Source of the DNA: Purshia tridentata
Lineage: Eukaryota > Streptophyta > Magnoliopsida > Rosales > Rosaceae
NCBI GenBank assembly: GCA_003254885.1
Contig: QANT01006504.1
Coordinates: 30,275-94,274, forward strand
Length of the DNA stretch: 64,000 nt
Direction: 5' to 3'
Made by a program: the position numbers and the translations under genes. The stretch's first letter is position 1, and each line of letters starts with the position of its first letter. Below the pieces are notes generated by a model. It was given only the letters and a program-made list of their open reading frames with translations, ran no database searches and was not told where the DNA came from. Of this stretch, positions 24,501-34,868 are shown in pieces.

Positions 24501-24536
24501 TCTATCATCCCCCGGGATTGGCAACTCGAAGAGTAG
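18582..24536 (+). pseudogene. LINE ORF2 (AP endonuclease, reverse transcriptase, zf-RVT), broken and interrupted
   Basis: It starts at ATG 18582 with KFACWNIRGLN. The apurinic-type endonuclease follows (LGDFNVARNS near 19000-19025, KLDRVMVN near 19180-19205, SDHCPCVV near 19260-19285). The RT has PISCCNTL (about 20150), QTAFVGGR, DIMKAYDMVDW (about 20355-20388), RGLRQGDPLSPYLF and FADDLILL (about 20670-20695). The RT C-terminus reaches about 21360, where a long LTR interrupts it. After 23780 the reading resumes with WGDRIIYESGLLPN and a zf-RVT region ending at 24536 (LCKSHMESHSHLFFECL, WRERNNRIF). Catalytic residues are largely present, but there are stops and frameshifts throughout, including TGA/TAG at about 18716, 18991 and 19376. 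About 40 codons appear to be missing at the LTR junction. Confidence 0.9.
21361..23780 (+). mobile_element. Long solo-LTR-like element inside the LINE, 5' end lost
   Basis: LINE homology stops near 21361 and resumes at 23781. The segment ends GGTCGATCCTGTCA, the same type of end as the LTR at 32195. It shares with the LTR at 25410 the block TTTGGGACCCATC-CGACACACAC-TAGGCTTTGGGCC near 22897-22936. The canonical TGTTACG/TGTAACAC start is absent, so the 5' part was lost together with some LINE sequence, and no target duplication is visible. It has no gag or pol. I interpret it as a solo LTR of a long-LTR gypsy family (Del/Tekay-like by LTR size and start), which is inference. Confidence 0.65.
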
Positions 24537-24716
24537 TGGTCTAATTGTGGTTCCCCTTACCCTAAGTTTTATTTAGTTCCCGCCTAGTGGGCTGGATGCC
24601 CGTAGGCTAGGTTGTTGTTTTCTTCTTGTTTTTTTTTGGCCTTTTATGGCTTTGTTTTCGTGGGGTATGCCCCTTGTATTTGTATTTCCTCTTTCTTTTA
24701 TTACAATTTATTTACC

Positions 24717-24732
24717 AAAAAAAAAAAAAAAA
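24717..24732 (+). other. LINE poly(A) tail
   Basis: A run of 16 A follows the 3' UTR and directly precedes the right target duplication (the last A can belong to either). This sets the plus-strand orientation of the LINE. Confidence 0.9.
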
Positions 24733-25409
24733 CTTTAGGTGTTAAGAATGCATGGAAAATCATTTCGGTACACACTGTGTACAATTTGGTTAAAGTTGCA
24801 CCAAAACGTGCACGGTTGGCAAGAAGCACATTCCCATGCTTGGATTAACGTTCTAGCCCTCAAGAAGCACATTCCATGTTAAGAAAGAACTAAAACGTCA
24901 TTTCGGTGCATACTCAGTCTACTTTCGTCAAAATTGCATCAAAACATACCCGGTCGACAAAAAAGGCATAAGGAAGCACTTTCTCATGTCTCGATTAGCG
25001 TGCTAGTCCTAAAGAACCACTTTAGGTTTTAAGAATGCACGAAAACATCATTTCGGTGCATACTCAGTCCAAATTTGTCCAAATTGCACCAAAACTTTCT
25101 TAGTTGGCAAGAAAGACATAAGGAAGCACTTTCTCATGTCTCGATATTAGCGTGCTAACCCTAAAGAATCGCTTTAGGTCTTAAGAATGCACGAAAACGT
25201 CATTTCGATGCACACTGAGCCCAATTTGATTAAAGTTACACCAAAACGTTCCTAGTTGGCAAAAAAGACATAGGGATGCACTTTCTCATGTCTCGATTAG
25301 TGTTCAAGCCCTAAAGATCCACTTTAGGTGCTAAGAATGCGCGAATACGTCATTTTGGTGCACATTTGGTCCAATTTGGTTAAAGTTACACCAAAACGTG
25401 CTCGGTTGA
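24732..25409 (+). repeat. Satellite array, block 2 (types C-H)
   Basis: About 4.5 monomers: the rest of the type-C monomer cut by the LINE, then D (short, with AAGAAGCACATTCC), E, F, G and the first part of H. The order is exactly what the 10-mer predicts after C. The block ends inside H at the target duplication GTTGA (25405-25409) of the next insertion. Confidence 0.9.
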
Positions 25410-28403
25410 TGTAACACCCCGCACTTTCAAAGTGGTTTTGAAAAAGCTTTTTAAAGATTTTCGAGATTTTACTGGAAAAGTAAAACGTTTTGAAGGTTTT
25501 CAAATTTTAAGTTTGACTTTTAAACTTTGGGCAAGAAGTTGACTTTTAGTTCAGGAGGACTTTTCGTGTTGACTTTGGGTTCGTTGGAAAGGTCTCGTCC
25601 TCACGAGTTCGTAGACACGTAGCACGCGTCGAACGGAGCTACGGTTTGAAAGTTACGGACGTGTGAAGGGAGGGGCAAGGTTGTAATTTTGGAAAAGTTG
25701 GATTTTAAAAAGAGGCACAAAACCCCAGAAAATCACAGTTTCTCTCTCTTCTCTCCTAACGCGTCTCTCTCTCTCTCGCGACACTCAGCCCAGCCGCGCC
25801 TTTCGCCGGCGCGTGGGGGCGCGTCCGATGGTGGGCCGGCCTGGTTTTTGCCTCGCCGTGCTCGCGCCGCCGCCCTCTTCCCTCCGGTGGTGGCGGCTCC
25901 CCGTGAAACAGCTCGGAAAATGGAGAACCAGATCGCGCATAGTCGGCGTCTTGGCGGCGATCTCGGCGATTCCGGCGACGACGCGACCTCCCACCTGCCC
26001 AGATCTCTTCCTCTCGTCGAGCCCAGCGTGTTGGTGGGTTGGATTGACCCGTGGGATCGCCGTGGACGGCGGATCGAGTATGGGTGTGCCGCCGGCTTTC
26101 CGGCCAGTTTTCGTCAGTTTCCGGCCACTTTTGGCCGTCGACCCAGGTTCGAGTTTTGATCCCCTCGATCTCCTCTACGTGCCTATGTAGTTTGTTTTAG
26201 CTAAACGCGAGTTTCGTTTTTGACAGTTGACCGCTGTTGACCACCCGTTGACCGTCGTAGGACTCGCTGCGTGTGACGATTCCAGTGACCGTTCCTTGGT
26301 TTTTGGCCTCGGGCCAACCACCCGAGCTTGTGGGTGAGTTTCTCGGACTTTCCGCGTGTTTTCCGAGGGTCGGGCAGCCGCCGTGTGTATTGGTTCCCGC
26401 CCGTTTCAGTTGGTTGTGAACCTGTTGTGAATTCTGGTTGTTATTGCTTGGTTGTCTGGTCTTAACAGGTGCGCTTGGCTCGGAAATTTGTATTCCCGAT
26501 GCCGTTATGCTGCCGGATTTTAGAATCCGAGCAAAGGAGCCACGAAGGACACGAAGGGCAGTTCAGTCTTTTCGCGCGGTCACTGTGATTGAACCTAGGA
26601 CCCTTTAATTCTCAGTTTAGTTGGTTATTTGGTCGCTTGTGTGCTTGTTTGTTTGATTTGGTTGCGAGTTACTAGTTAAGGGGGGTTACGGAATTAGGAT
26701 TGGAATACCGATAATTTAAGGATTATTTGAGGTTACAGAATTAAGTAATGTTTGGAACTTTAGTGAGGACTAAGTAAGGATCAGTGATTGTGTTGAGGGT
26801 TTGTGAATTCCAGTTGGAGACTTTCGGTTAGGATTGGGATTCCCAGGATTTTAAGATTATTGTTTGTTAAGGTGATTTGGTGTGGATTTCGGTTTTGGGA
26901 AACTGATTTTAAGAACTCAGTTTATTCTTGGTTAAAGATAAAGATTTGATCTTATTTGTCAGTTTTTGGAAACTTTGGTTCTTTAAGAAAGTATTTTATT
27001 TGTTGTGGTTTGAAGAACTTAAAAGTGGATTTAAAATTGCCATATGAGTACCCAGCTACAGATAAGTTCAGTAAGGTCTTTGGGACCCATCGTGACACAC
27101 ACATAGGCTTTGGGCCGTGTGTTGCGGTGCCTCGCCCTTTGGGGGCAGCTCTGCGTGCACGTATGACCAGTTATTTGCCCTGCCTGTACGATACAGAATT
27201 CCGTATAGGTGTATGGCCAGTTAGCTTTGCCCTGCCTGTACGATGCAGAATTCCGTGCAGGTGTATGGCCAGTTAGATTCGCCCTGCTCGTACGATGCAG
27301 CATTCCGTACGAGTGTATGGCCAGTTTTCCAGGGTACTTGGGTGATGGTTTTATTTATATTGTTAGCTTACAGTTGTTCTTGAGAATTATAGTTTCAGTT
27401 CTTAATTGATATTTTAAGAACTTGACCAGTTTTATTGATTTATCGGAGTTTTCAGTTCTTGTTTTATAAATTGGGACTTTGATCAGCTTTATTGTTTTCT
27501 AAAAGAGTTTGCAAAATGGATTTCAAACGCGGGTTTCTACAAAGAGTTTTCAGTGGATTTATAAAATGTTTTAAAACTAGGGGAATCTCAAGGGGTGACA
27601 GTGAAGTGTTGGGAAACTTTGAATTTAAAGGTTTAGGCGAGAATTGATTACCGGGGTTTGAGTAACAAAGGTCATTTGAGATTTAAGGGTAAGTAAAAGA
27701 TTTCGGAGTATCAATGGTTTTAGTTGAGGATTTAGTGGGTTCTAAAGGTTATCTGAGGATAGTGGAAGGATTAATTGAGGTTTAAATTGGTTCTGAATGG
27801 ATATCGAGGATTCTAAGATTATTGGAGAATCTAGTGGGATTCTAAGTCGGGATCTGGTGGATTATTCGAGGTGGTCGTTCAGTTAGAGGTTAAATTGAGG
27901 ATCTTTGAGGGATTAAGGATTTCAGTGGATTTGATCGGTTTAGAGGATTTGGTGATCAGGTTAAGGTTCATGATTTGTGATTTGTGGTTTGACTGTGCTT
28001 GAGGCATTAAGATGAATTATGATTGATTATTTTATTTCAGTTAATTTGAGGTTTACAGTAGTTTCACTCATACGAGCTCTAGTGAGCTTACCGGGTTTGT
28101 GTGTAAACCCGGTGCACCTGTGGGTGGGTGTAGGGTTTGGTTTTGCAGGTTGAGCAAGCTGAGGAGGCAGTGGAGAGAAGACGAGGCAGTGGGACCAGCA
28201 GTAGTTCCAAAAAACTTATTTTACAGTTTTATTTTCGTGTAAAAGGTTTTACACTTGGTTTTATGTGAATTGTTTTGTAAAGTTACAGTGTTTTCAGTAA
28301 ATTATTTTATATTCATGGCTCACATTTTCAGAAAAAGGGCCCACAGGAAACAGTTGTCAGTTTTTAGCAGTTTAGTCACGTGCCCGAGGGTCGGAGCGTG
28401 TCA
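25410..28403 (+). mobile_element. Solo LTR, ~3 kb (long-LTR gypsy type), with 5-bp TSD
   Basis: It begins TGTAACACCCC and ends GGAGCGTGTCA (TG...CA), and is flanked by GTTGA at 25405-25409 and 28404-28408. No gag, protease, RT or integrase is present, so it fits a single LTR left after recombination of a complete element. Inside are a GC-rich segment (about 25780-26400) with chance ORFs, and a 52-bp tandem repeat at about 27175-27330. A block at 28055-28195 (CATACGAGCTCTAGTGAGC ... ACGAGGCAGTGGGACCA) is shared with the LTR ending at 32195. The length and TGTAACACCC start fit Del/Tekay-type LTRs, which is inference. Confidence 0.8.
27175..27330 (+). repeat. Three tandem 52-bp units within the LTR
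   Basis: The anchor GTACGAT recurs at 27186, 27238 and 27290, a 52-bp period. Each unit contains CAG(A/C)ATTCCGT and GTGTATGGCCAGTT. Related but non-tandem sequence lies in the LTR at 21361-23780 (about 22960-23060). Confidence 0.85.
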
Positions 28404-28894
28404 GTTGACAAGAACCACATGGGAAGCTGCTTTCTCATGTCTGGATTAGCGTTCTAGCGCAAATGAACTACTTTAGGTGTTAAGAATGCACAAATTCGTC
28501 ATTTCAGTGCACATTGAGTCAAATTAAGCTAACGTTGTAACAAAACATGCTCGGTTGGCAAGAAAGACATAGGGATGCACTTTCTCATGCTTGGATTAGC
28601 GTTCCAGCCTCAAAGAAGCACATTTCGTGTTTGGATAAAACAAACATGTCTTTTCAGTGCATACTCAGCTTAACTTGGTCTAAATTACACCAAAACATGC
28701 TCGGTTGGCAAGAAAGAGACGAGGAAGCACTCTCTAATGCCTCGATTAGCGTGCTCACCCTAAAGGACTACTTTAGGGTTCAAGAATGAACAAAAACATC
28801 ATTTCAGTGCACACTCAGTATAATTTGGTTAAAGTTGCACCAAAACGTTATCGGTTGGCAAGAAAGACATGGGGAAGCAGTTTCTGATGCTTGG
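28404..28894 (+). repeat. Satellite array, block 3 (types H-A), right edge
   Basis: It resumes in type H (GTTGACAAGAACCACATGGG) where block 2 stopped, then I, J and the start of A (GTTATCGG at 28847). The repeat ends abruptly after TTTCTGATGCTTGG near 28894, which is the right edge of the satellite in this window. Confidence 0.9.
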
Positions 28895-28931
28895 TGTTGA
28901 GTATGCATTTGTGCATGCTTTTATATGCTAA

Positions 28932-30551
28932 CACTACTACAATAATGTCAATAGATGACAGTCAATAAATAACGGTAGGTATTGTTACCGTTATCTTAAT
29001 TTAATAGATAACAGTTTTTTGAAAATCGTTATATGAAATGATAATAGGCCATGGTTTTTGATCTTATAATTTTCCTGATTTATTAAACATAATAGTTTTA
29101 GACCAAACCATTGTGTTAGACTTGTTAAACAAAAAACACACTCTCTCTCTTCCACTTAAAAAAAAAACTCTCTTTTTTCTCTACCTAAATTTCACAAGAT
29201 CCCCTTTCTTTCCTCTGCCATTATTTTGCATCTCGTCCCACATCAAAAATATTCATTCTCACTCTTCTTCACACTCTCCTTTCTTTTTTCTAATCTCTGT
29301 CAAACTCGCACCCTTTGTTTGCTCTCTCTAACTCCCCCTCTCTAAGCCATAACTGTTGCACCACCCCTATTAGCCACGGCCTTCCTTGCCGATCTCTCGC
29401 TTGGCCGATCTCCCTTGCAGTCGAAGTCCCGTCGCTCTCTCTAATCGCTGTCACCAAGTCTCGAAGTCCTCTTAACCATAATATCAACACATATGGTGCA
29501 GTTTGAAGGTAAGTATCTGTCTCTATCTTTTCCTCAAGTGAATTGTTTCTTTTGGGGTGTTTTGGTTGGAGTGAGTTTATGTTTAGGTGGTTCTTAGTTC
29601 TGTGGGTTTATGGGCGGAGGGGTTGGGTTTCCAATGGGTTTGTGGATTTCTAATGGTTGATTTATGTTTTGGGTGTCTAGGGCTGAGATTTTGATAATGG
29701 GTTTTTGGGTTTGGAAATGGGGTTTTGGCTGGGTTTGGGATGAGATTATGTTTCTATGGCTTAGAGTAGTTTCGAGTTCAATTTTGTGGTGGATTTTGGT
29801 TCCAGTGATTTTGTGGGTGGGAGTATATTGTCATCTTTATGCTTTGGGGGCTGGTTATGAAATTTAAAGGGTTTTGAAGGTGGATTCCAACTAGCTTTGC
29901 AATGGGTTTCAATTTTTTATGGTGGAATCTGATTTTTCTTCAATTAATGAGTCCATGCATTTGCCTATTATTCTGTTTTTCTCATTTGTTTTTGCATTTA
30001 CTAGGGACTAAGTTCATTCTTTTTTGTTCTTTTGTACAACTAATTTGACTGGTGACTCTTTCAATCGACCCCATTTGAGGAATTGTCTCCTTATCAGCAT
30101 ATTTTGCCATTTGGGGTATTCCAATCCGAACCTAGCTTTTATTTCCCCTTTAAAATTCATTTAAAGTGTTTGTTTGGTGGTTTAGTAGATATTTTTGAGA
30201 TGAATGGTGAATAAGTTATTCTAGACTTGATAATGCTTGCATAATTATATGACCTTAATTAGTGTTCACTTACCTTGTAGTGAAGTGAGATTATTACTAA
30301 TTTTTAGTCATATGGCTGAGCAACTCAGTTTTTTACTTATGTTTTTTTATGTCAATTCAGTTGGATGAATAATGCGTTTGATCCTTGATGTGATTTTGGC
30401 TTAAGTGAGCTTGGTTGAAGCATAACTGTCTACAAACTGATAATTTCAGTCCTAGCCTATGGAATGTATGATCATTAATAGCCAGAAATATATTCATATT
30501 CTATTAAAGAAATGGTTGTATTTTTGCTCTTACAAATTCTGGTAGTTTTGT
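28932..30551 (+). mobile_element. CACTA-like transposon end, partial
   Basis: The sequence CACTACTACAATAATG at 28932 matches the CACTACTA-type terminal inverted repeat of plant CACTA/EnSpm elements. Subterminal repeats such as ATAACGGTAG and GTTACCGTTAT follow (28967-28997). Downstream are a CT-rich leader-like stretch (29135-29450) and a good splice-donor-like site, GAAGGTAAGTATC, near 29505-29517, consistent with a transposon 5' leader exon. No transposase or opposite end (CATTATTGTAGTAGTG) was found in the window. The right limit is set only by the next LTR. Confidence 0.45.
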
Positions 30552-32195
30552 TGTTACGACCCGTCTCTACTTTTCCTTTTTGGATCATCATTTAAAGTCT
30601 TTGAGGTGAATTTACCAATTTGCCCTCACTTAGGGAAGTTTTGGTTTTGTAAGGGACGTATATTTTTAAAAGAGTGTTTTGACCAAATTTTTACATGGTT
30701 GCGTAGAGCTTGACCTCACGAGCGCGTAGGAAGAAACAGCTCATAATTTGGACTTACGGTTTAAGAGTTATGGACGTTTAAAGTTTGGAAGGGAAAATAT
30801 AAATAGGAAAATAATTTCATTTTTTTCAAAAAAAAAGTAAAATATCACAAATTTTCGCGTGAACAGTGTTTGGGCGATCAGAATCGCCGTCGCACCTCCC
30901 AGCCGCGCGTGGAAGCGCGTGCAACATCTTCTGGACTTCTGGTTGGTTGGGTTTTGTTCACCTCTTCGTTCTCTTTCCATCCATATCCAAATCGTCCTGA
31001 TCGGACCACTGTGGACGACGAATCGAGCCCTGGAAATTTCGGCTACCGTGAGTTTCAAATCCAAATTCCTGCTTCGTCTGACCTCGGTTTGGTTCGATTC
31101 TTACCTTTCTGAAATCCTCACGTTTCAAGCTTTCCAACCATTTGTGATTTGTAATTTTTCGTGTAGGTTTAAATTTTCAGATCGGAGACAGAAATTTCAG
31201 ACCGAAATTGGGGTTTTCCGGCCACTTCCGGCCACTTTTTGGACTCAGCCCAGTTGACAAAGTTGTTCCTCTCGTCGAGCCCATCGATTCAGTATGGTAA
31301 ATTATATTTTCTAGGTTGGTCATCGAAAAAGTCAACTTTCCGGTGGCCGCCGCCGTTGACCACCGCCGGCGCCGCCACGTGCGGCGGTGCTGGACCGGTC
31401 AGTGACAAAAAAATGTTCTCTTCCTTATTTTAAGGCTTTTGGGAACCAATCTGGATCTTACGTGTTTTTACAGGACGATCGGAAGTGTTTTCCGGGAAGT
31501 TTTGGGTGTTGGCCGCTAGTTGGGTGATCGGCGAGGCTTAAGTTTTGCTCGCCAAGTTTGTGAGTGGAATTTAAAGTTCAGTTACTTGTTTGTTTGGTTA
31601 GCTTGTTTGCTGTTTGCTAGTTAAGTGGGTACGAAGTAGGATTGAAGATCTTAAAAGGTTTGAGGTTATTTTGGGCATTGAGGATTTGTGAATTTAACTT
31701 GAATTAATAGTTTGAGGTGTTGGTTTTATTTAATTGGTGATTTGATTGTTGAGTTGTGAACTTTGTGATTTGAGGTTTAAATCGGTTTTGTAATTGATTA
31801 TTACTGATTTTATTGTTAAGATATTTAGTAAGTTTTCACTCATACGAGCTCTAGTGAGCTTACCGGGTTTGTGTTTAAACCCGGTGCACCTTTGGTTGGG
31901 TGCAGGGTTTGTTTTGCAGGTTAAGCAGGCTGAGGAGACAGTATTGGGAAGACGAGGCAGTGGGACCACCTGTGTTTTAGAAACTTTGTTTTATACTTTG
32001 GTTTTATGTAAATGTTTTTTTGTGAATTACAGCTAATTTGAATAAAGGATTTATTGTTCATGGCTCATAGTTTCAGGCAAAGAGTAAAGGTTTTAGTTTT
32101 AATGTTTGTCACGTGCCCGAGGTTCGAGGCCCATGTCGTGAGACGTGGCGCCCCCATAGGGTCGTCTCGGGGTCAACTCCGGGACGGTCCTGTCA
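30552..32195 (+). mobile_element. Solo-LTR-like element, 1.64 kb, family TGTTACGACCCG
   Basis: It starts TGTTACGACCCGTC and ends GGGACGGTCCTGTCA, giving imperfect short inverted ends. It shares the block CATACGAGCTCTAGTGAGC ... ACGAGGCAGTGGGACCA (about 31838-31970) and the CACGTGCCCGAGG motif near the 3' end with the LTR at 25410-28403. There are no internal protein domains. Flanks TTTGT (30547-30551) and AAAGG (32196-32200) do not match, so no target duplication supports a simple insertion. A GC-rich part (about 30880-31390) holds chance open frames. Confidence 0.65.
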
Positions 32196-32689
32196 AAAGG
32201 AAACACTCATTTCTTTGATTATGATATTTTAAAAATACAATGTTCATACATTGGTTCATAAATAAATATTTTAAGACAAATAAATTGCAATAGTTGAATT
32301 TCCACTAAAAAATTATTTTAATATGTACAAAGGAAATTAATATTACTATTGAGAAATTTTAACTTATTTTAGTATTTACAAGATTATGCCATTTATGTTT
32401 GTGATCAAGTGAAAACATGAAAAAAGGCTAAAAACCTCAAAGAATTATGTAAAAATATTATAAATCTGAAGGGTGTTAATGTGAATGAATCTAAAGTTAA
32501 ATTTGTCATTTAGAGATATTTTTCCATGAATTTTAACGGCAAGGATTATGTGAAAACACAAAACCTCATGGATGTTTATGATAACTCTCCCATAAAACTT
32601 TTTTTTCATGATTAACTAATTGAAGAATCCACGTGAAGGCGAGTTTGGGTGAGGATCTTTTACTTGACTGTGGATAGCAATCCTCTAGT
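32196..32689. other. AT-rich intergenic sequence
   Basis: I see no coding potential and no repeat I can name. It could be the remainder of the CACTA-like element or old intergenic DNA. Confidence 0.4.
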
Positions 32690-33010
32690 AGATAGAATGG
32701 AGAAATAAGTAACATATACTAAGAGTCAGCAAAAAGTTAAATAAATAAAAGTTTAACATACCAAGTGTCCGATAGATCTGGTGAATATGAAAGCTAGCTC
32801 ATAAAAGAAACGCACTGATTTGCTTGAACCCCTTGAAGAACTGGATTATTAGCAGTAGCAGGCAGCTCAATGAGAACAAACCACACAGTTTTAGAAAAAG
32901 AAAAATGAAGATTGCTTTTGAAATATCTTTCAGGAGCACTCTCTGCTGTGGTGTGTGGAAATTTCTAGACCACGAGAGCAGTCTCTTAGATGACTACAAA
33001 ATGTTTCATA
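32690..33010 (-). pseudogene. Relic of NLR upstream/5' UTR region
   Basis: It is clearly similar to 60130-60340, the region upstream of the intact NLR. Shared features are ACATACCAAGTGT followed by GATAGATCTGGTGAAT (near 32757-32785), CATAAAAGAAA-GCA-TGATTTGCTTG, TAGCAGTAGCA, and TTTTGAAATATCTTTCAG followed by a GAGAGCAG word. The splice-donor-like GGTATGTT on the minus strand is kept. In this orientation the gene body should lie at lower coordinates, but no NLR coding sequence is there. It is a promoter/leader relic of a lost paralogue. Confidence 0.7.
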
Positions 33011-33763
33011 CGGTGGTTGTGCATGTGCTAGGAAGCTTATTGGCCTAATTTTTAATTACTTTCTGTCTAACACTTAAACAAAGGCATCCTGCAGCTGGCG
33101 GCCATTATTGACCCACCAATTTAATAGCTCAACTTGGTTTTTAATACAGAAGTCTTTTAAGATATTACAATTTAATAAGCCTGGGTCCCATACGGTTAAG
33201 CTGCTCTTGTTGGTGCTTAAAGGCTTTTGGAAGATAAATTAAGCTAAATTAAGGTCTTGGTCTTGGGGTCCTAGTGGTAGGTGAGGATCTTTTCACCCAC
33301 TTCTATCACCTCTCATTGCTTCTCCTCCCCAGGTGGACACTGACTTGTCCCATTTCCATAGCAGCCACAACCAAATTAACATACAAGATCAATATATCTC
33401 GAAGGGCCATGTGGTAAATCAATCCATTGCCAAGGGCGCTTAAGCATAGACCAACGTTGATTTGGGTGTGGTTATTTGGGGGGAGAGGGGAGTCTGCAGG
33501 TGTGGGCATACGAGGAGAAAAAAAGAGGACGAAGCTAGAAGAGAGACATGGGTACGAGGTTGGGTGTATGGAGAGATATGCAGACGTGGGTTTGCTTTTT
33601 ATTTTATTTTATATATATATATATATTCTTTTTTAAATGGATATGAAATAGAAAGAAGAAGAATATGATTTGCAAATGTGCTGCATAATTTATGGATTGA
33701 ATTTTACTGTGTTTTAAATTTTATAGATCTAAAATATGAGGAAAAGGAGATGATGGAAGTGAC
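33011..33763. other. Intergenic sequence with TA microsatellite
   Basis: No supported gene. A short TA repeat lies at about 33609-33626. The GA-rich stretch 33480-33560 has chance open frames in several frames. The last eight bases (33756-33763, GAAGTGAC) are the left target duplication of the next element. Confidence 0.4.
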
Positions 33764-34860
33764 TTGGGCTGGGTCGGTTTCATCCGGTGTTATCGATACC
33801 GAGATAACTAGAACCGAGCAAAATTGGAACCAAGACAATAATAATCGGACCAAACCGAGATGTCGGTTTCGGTCTCGGTTTTCATAACTCAAAACCGTCA
33901 GTTTATCGAACAGAACCAAACATATCAAAATTAATCTTTAGATTTATATATTTATACACATTTAACATTTTAGATAATAAAATTAATATTAATCTAGCTA
34001 TATTTTAGATAATAAAATAATTTTATATATCAATTAAATCATATATTAGACATTAAATTATATTTTATAACTATTTCAATTGAACCATATATTAATTATA
34101 TAAAAAAGTTGAATGACAAACTATTTCAACTGTTCCTAACAGTAACACTTGCCTACTCTCTCTTTCACACTCATGTGACTCACTAAACTTTTTCTCTTCT
34201 TTCACTGCCACTCACCCTCTCTCTTCAATTTAATTTCCCTTTTTTTTTTCCCTACCAGCTGCCACTCACCCTCTCTCTCTTTTATCTTTTTTTTTTCTTG
34301 GCAGGCAGTCACTCTCTTTCTTTCATCCTTCTTTTTTCTTCTTGGCAGTCACTCTCTCTCCTTCTCCCTCGCAACTCCCACGCAAGCAGCCCCTGCCACT
34401 ATCGGATGTCACTTCGCCGACCAATCCAAGGCCACTAGTCAACTCCCCAAGACGGTGACAACACAACCCAGCCGCCACCAAGCCCAGTCGACCACCGCAC
34501 ATGGCAAAATTGAAGCTTCAAGATGCACCCCTTGCCGGATTTCTTCAAATTCCAACCAAGTTTGACCTTCGATCATCAAATTTCTTAGTGGGTTTTCTTC
34601 CTCTTTTATCAAGCTTCAATCCCCATAATTTTACATGTTTTAGTTGAGTAATTTGGAAGTTGAAATTTTTGAGGATTTTTGCAGGTCTCTCGGTTGAAGG
34701 TCTAGTCCCAGCTGAGCCGACCGAGTTTTTCGATTTACTAGGCATTGGTTTACCAGACTTCCGGTCTCTGTATCGGTCGTGGGGAAGGCTTACCAGAGTG
34801 TCTCGGTTCGGTACTCTGTTGGGCGATTTCGATTCGGTTCAAATCAGTTATCCAGCCCTA
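33764..34860 (+). mobile_element. Non-autonomous hAT-like element, copy 2, perfect 8-bp TSD
   Basis: The left end is TTGGGCTGG and the right end CCAGCCCTA. The identical 8-mers GAAGTGAC at 33756-33763 and 34861-34868 are the target duplication expected of hAT elements. The element is 1,097 bp. Near both ends are CGGTTTCGGTCTCGG-type subterminal motifs. The interior has an AT-rich block (33930-34120), a CT-rich tract (34140-34380), and a stretch near 34430-34620 that may be captured genic sequence. No transposase is encoded. Read backwards, its layout matches the element at 6352-7724. Confidence 0.85.
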
Positions 34861-34868
34861 GAAGTGAC

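Larger units (their letters stand above)
16442..24731 (+). mobile_element. L1-type LINE (non-LTR retrotransposon), decayed, in satellite
   Basis: The element runs from a CT-rich 5' UTR (16442 to about 16759), through ORF1 (DUF4283-like plus CCHC knuckle) and ORF2 (endonuclease, RT, zf-RVT), to a 16-A tail at 24717-24732. A 10-bp target duplication flanks it. Without the LTR at 21361-23780 it is about 5.9 kb, the usual size of full-length plant L1 elements. Both ORFs have many stops and frameshifts, so it is inactive. That the 5' end is present shows this is not a 5'-truncated copy. Confidence 0.9.

Noticed and set aside
25689-26190. GC-rich open frames of 125-156 codons
   Set aside because: They lie inside a TG...CA solo LTR with a TSD. 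Several overlapping frames on both strands are open because of base composition, and no domain is visible.
21361-28403. The two LTRs at 21361 and 25410 as 5' and 3' LTRs of one element
   Set aside because: Between them lie the LINE 3' end, its poly(A) tail, its TSD and satellite, and the second LTR has its own TSD.
7795-28894. Calling the satellite centromeric
   Set aside because: Monomer length and HOR structure are compatible, but the block is short here and a resistance gene is within about 30 kb. There is no CENH3 or chromosome evidence in a sequence.
29113-29867. Open frames near the CACTA-like end as a host gene
   Set aside because: Low-complexity CT-rich leader and short frames without domains. 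Only the splice-donor-like site is of note.
30859-31257. 132-codon open frame
   Set aside because: It lies in the GC-rich part of the LTR at 30552, with overlapping frames on both strands and no recognisable protein.
30547-32200. A target duplication for the LTR at 30552-32195
   Set aside because: The flanking pentamers TTTGT and AAAGG do not match.
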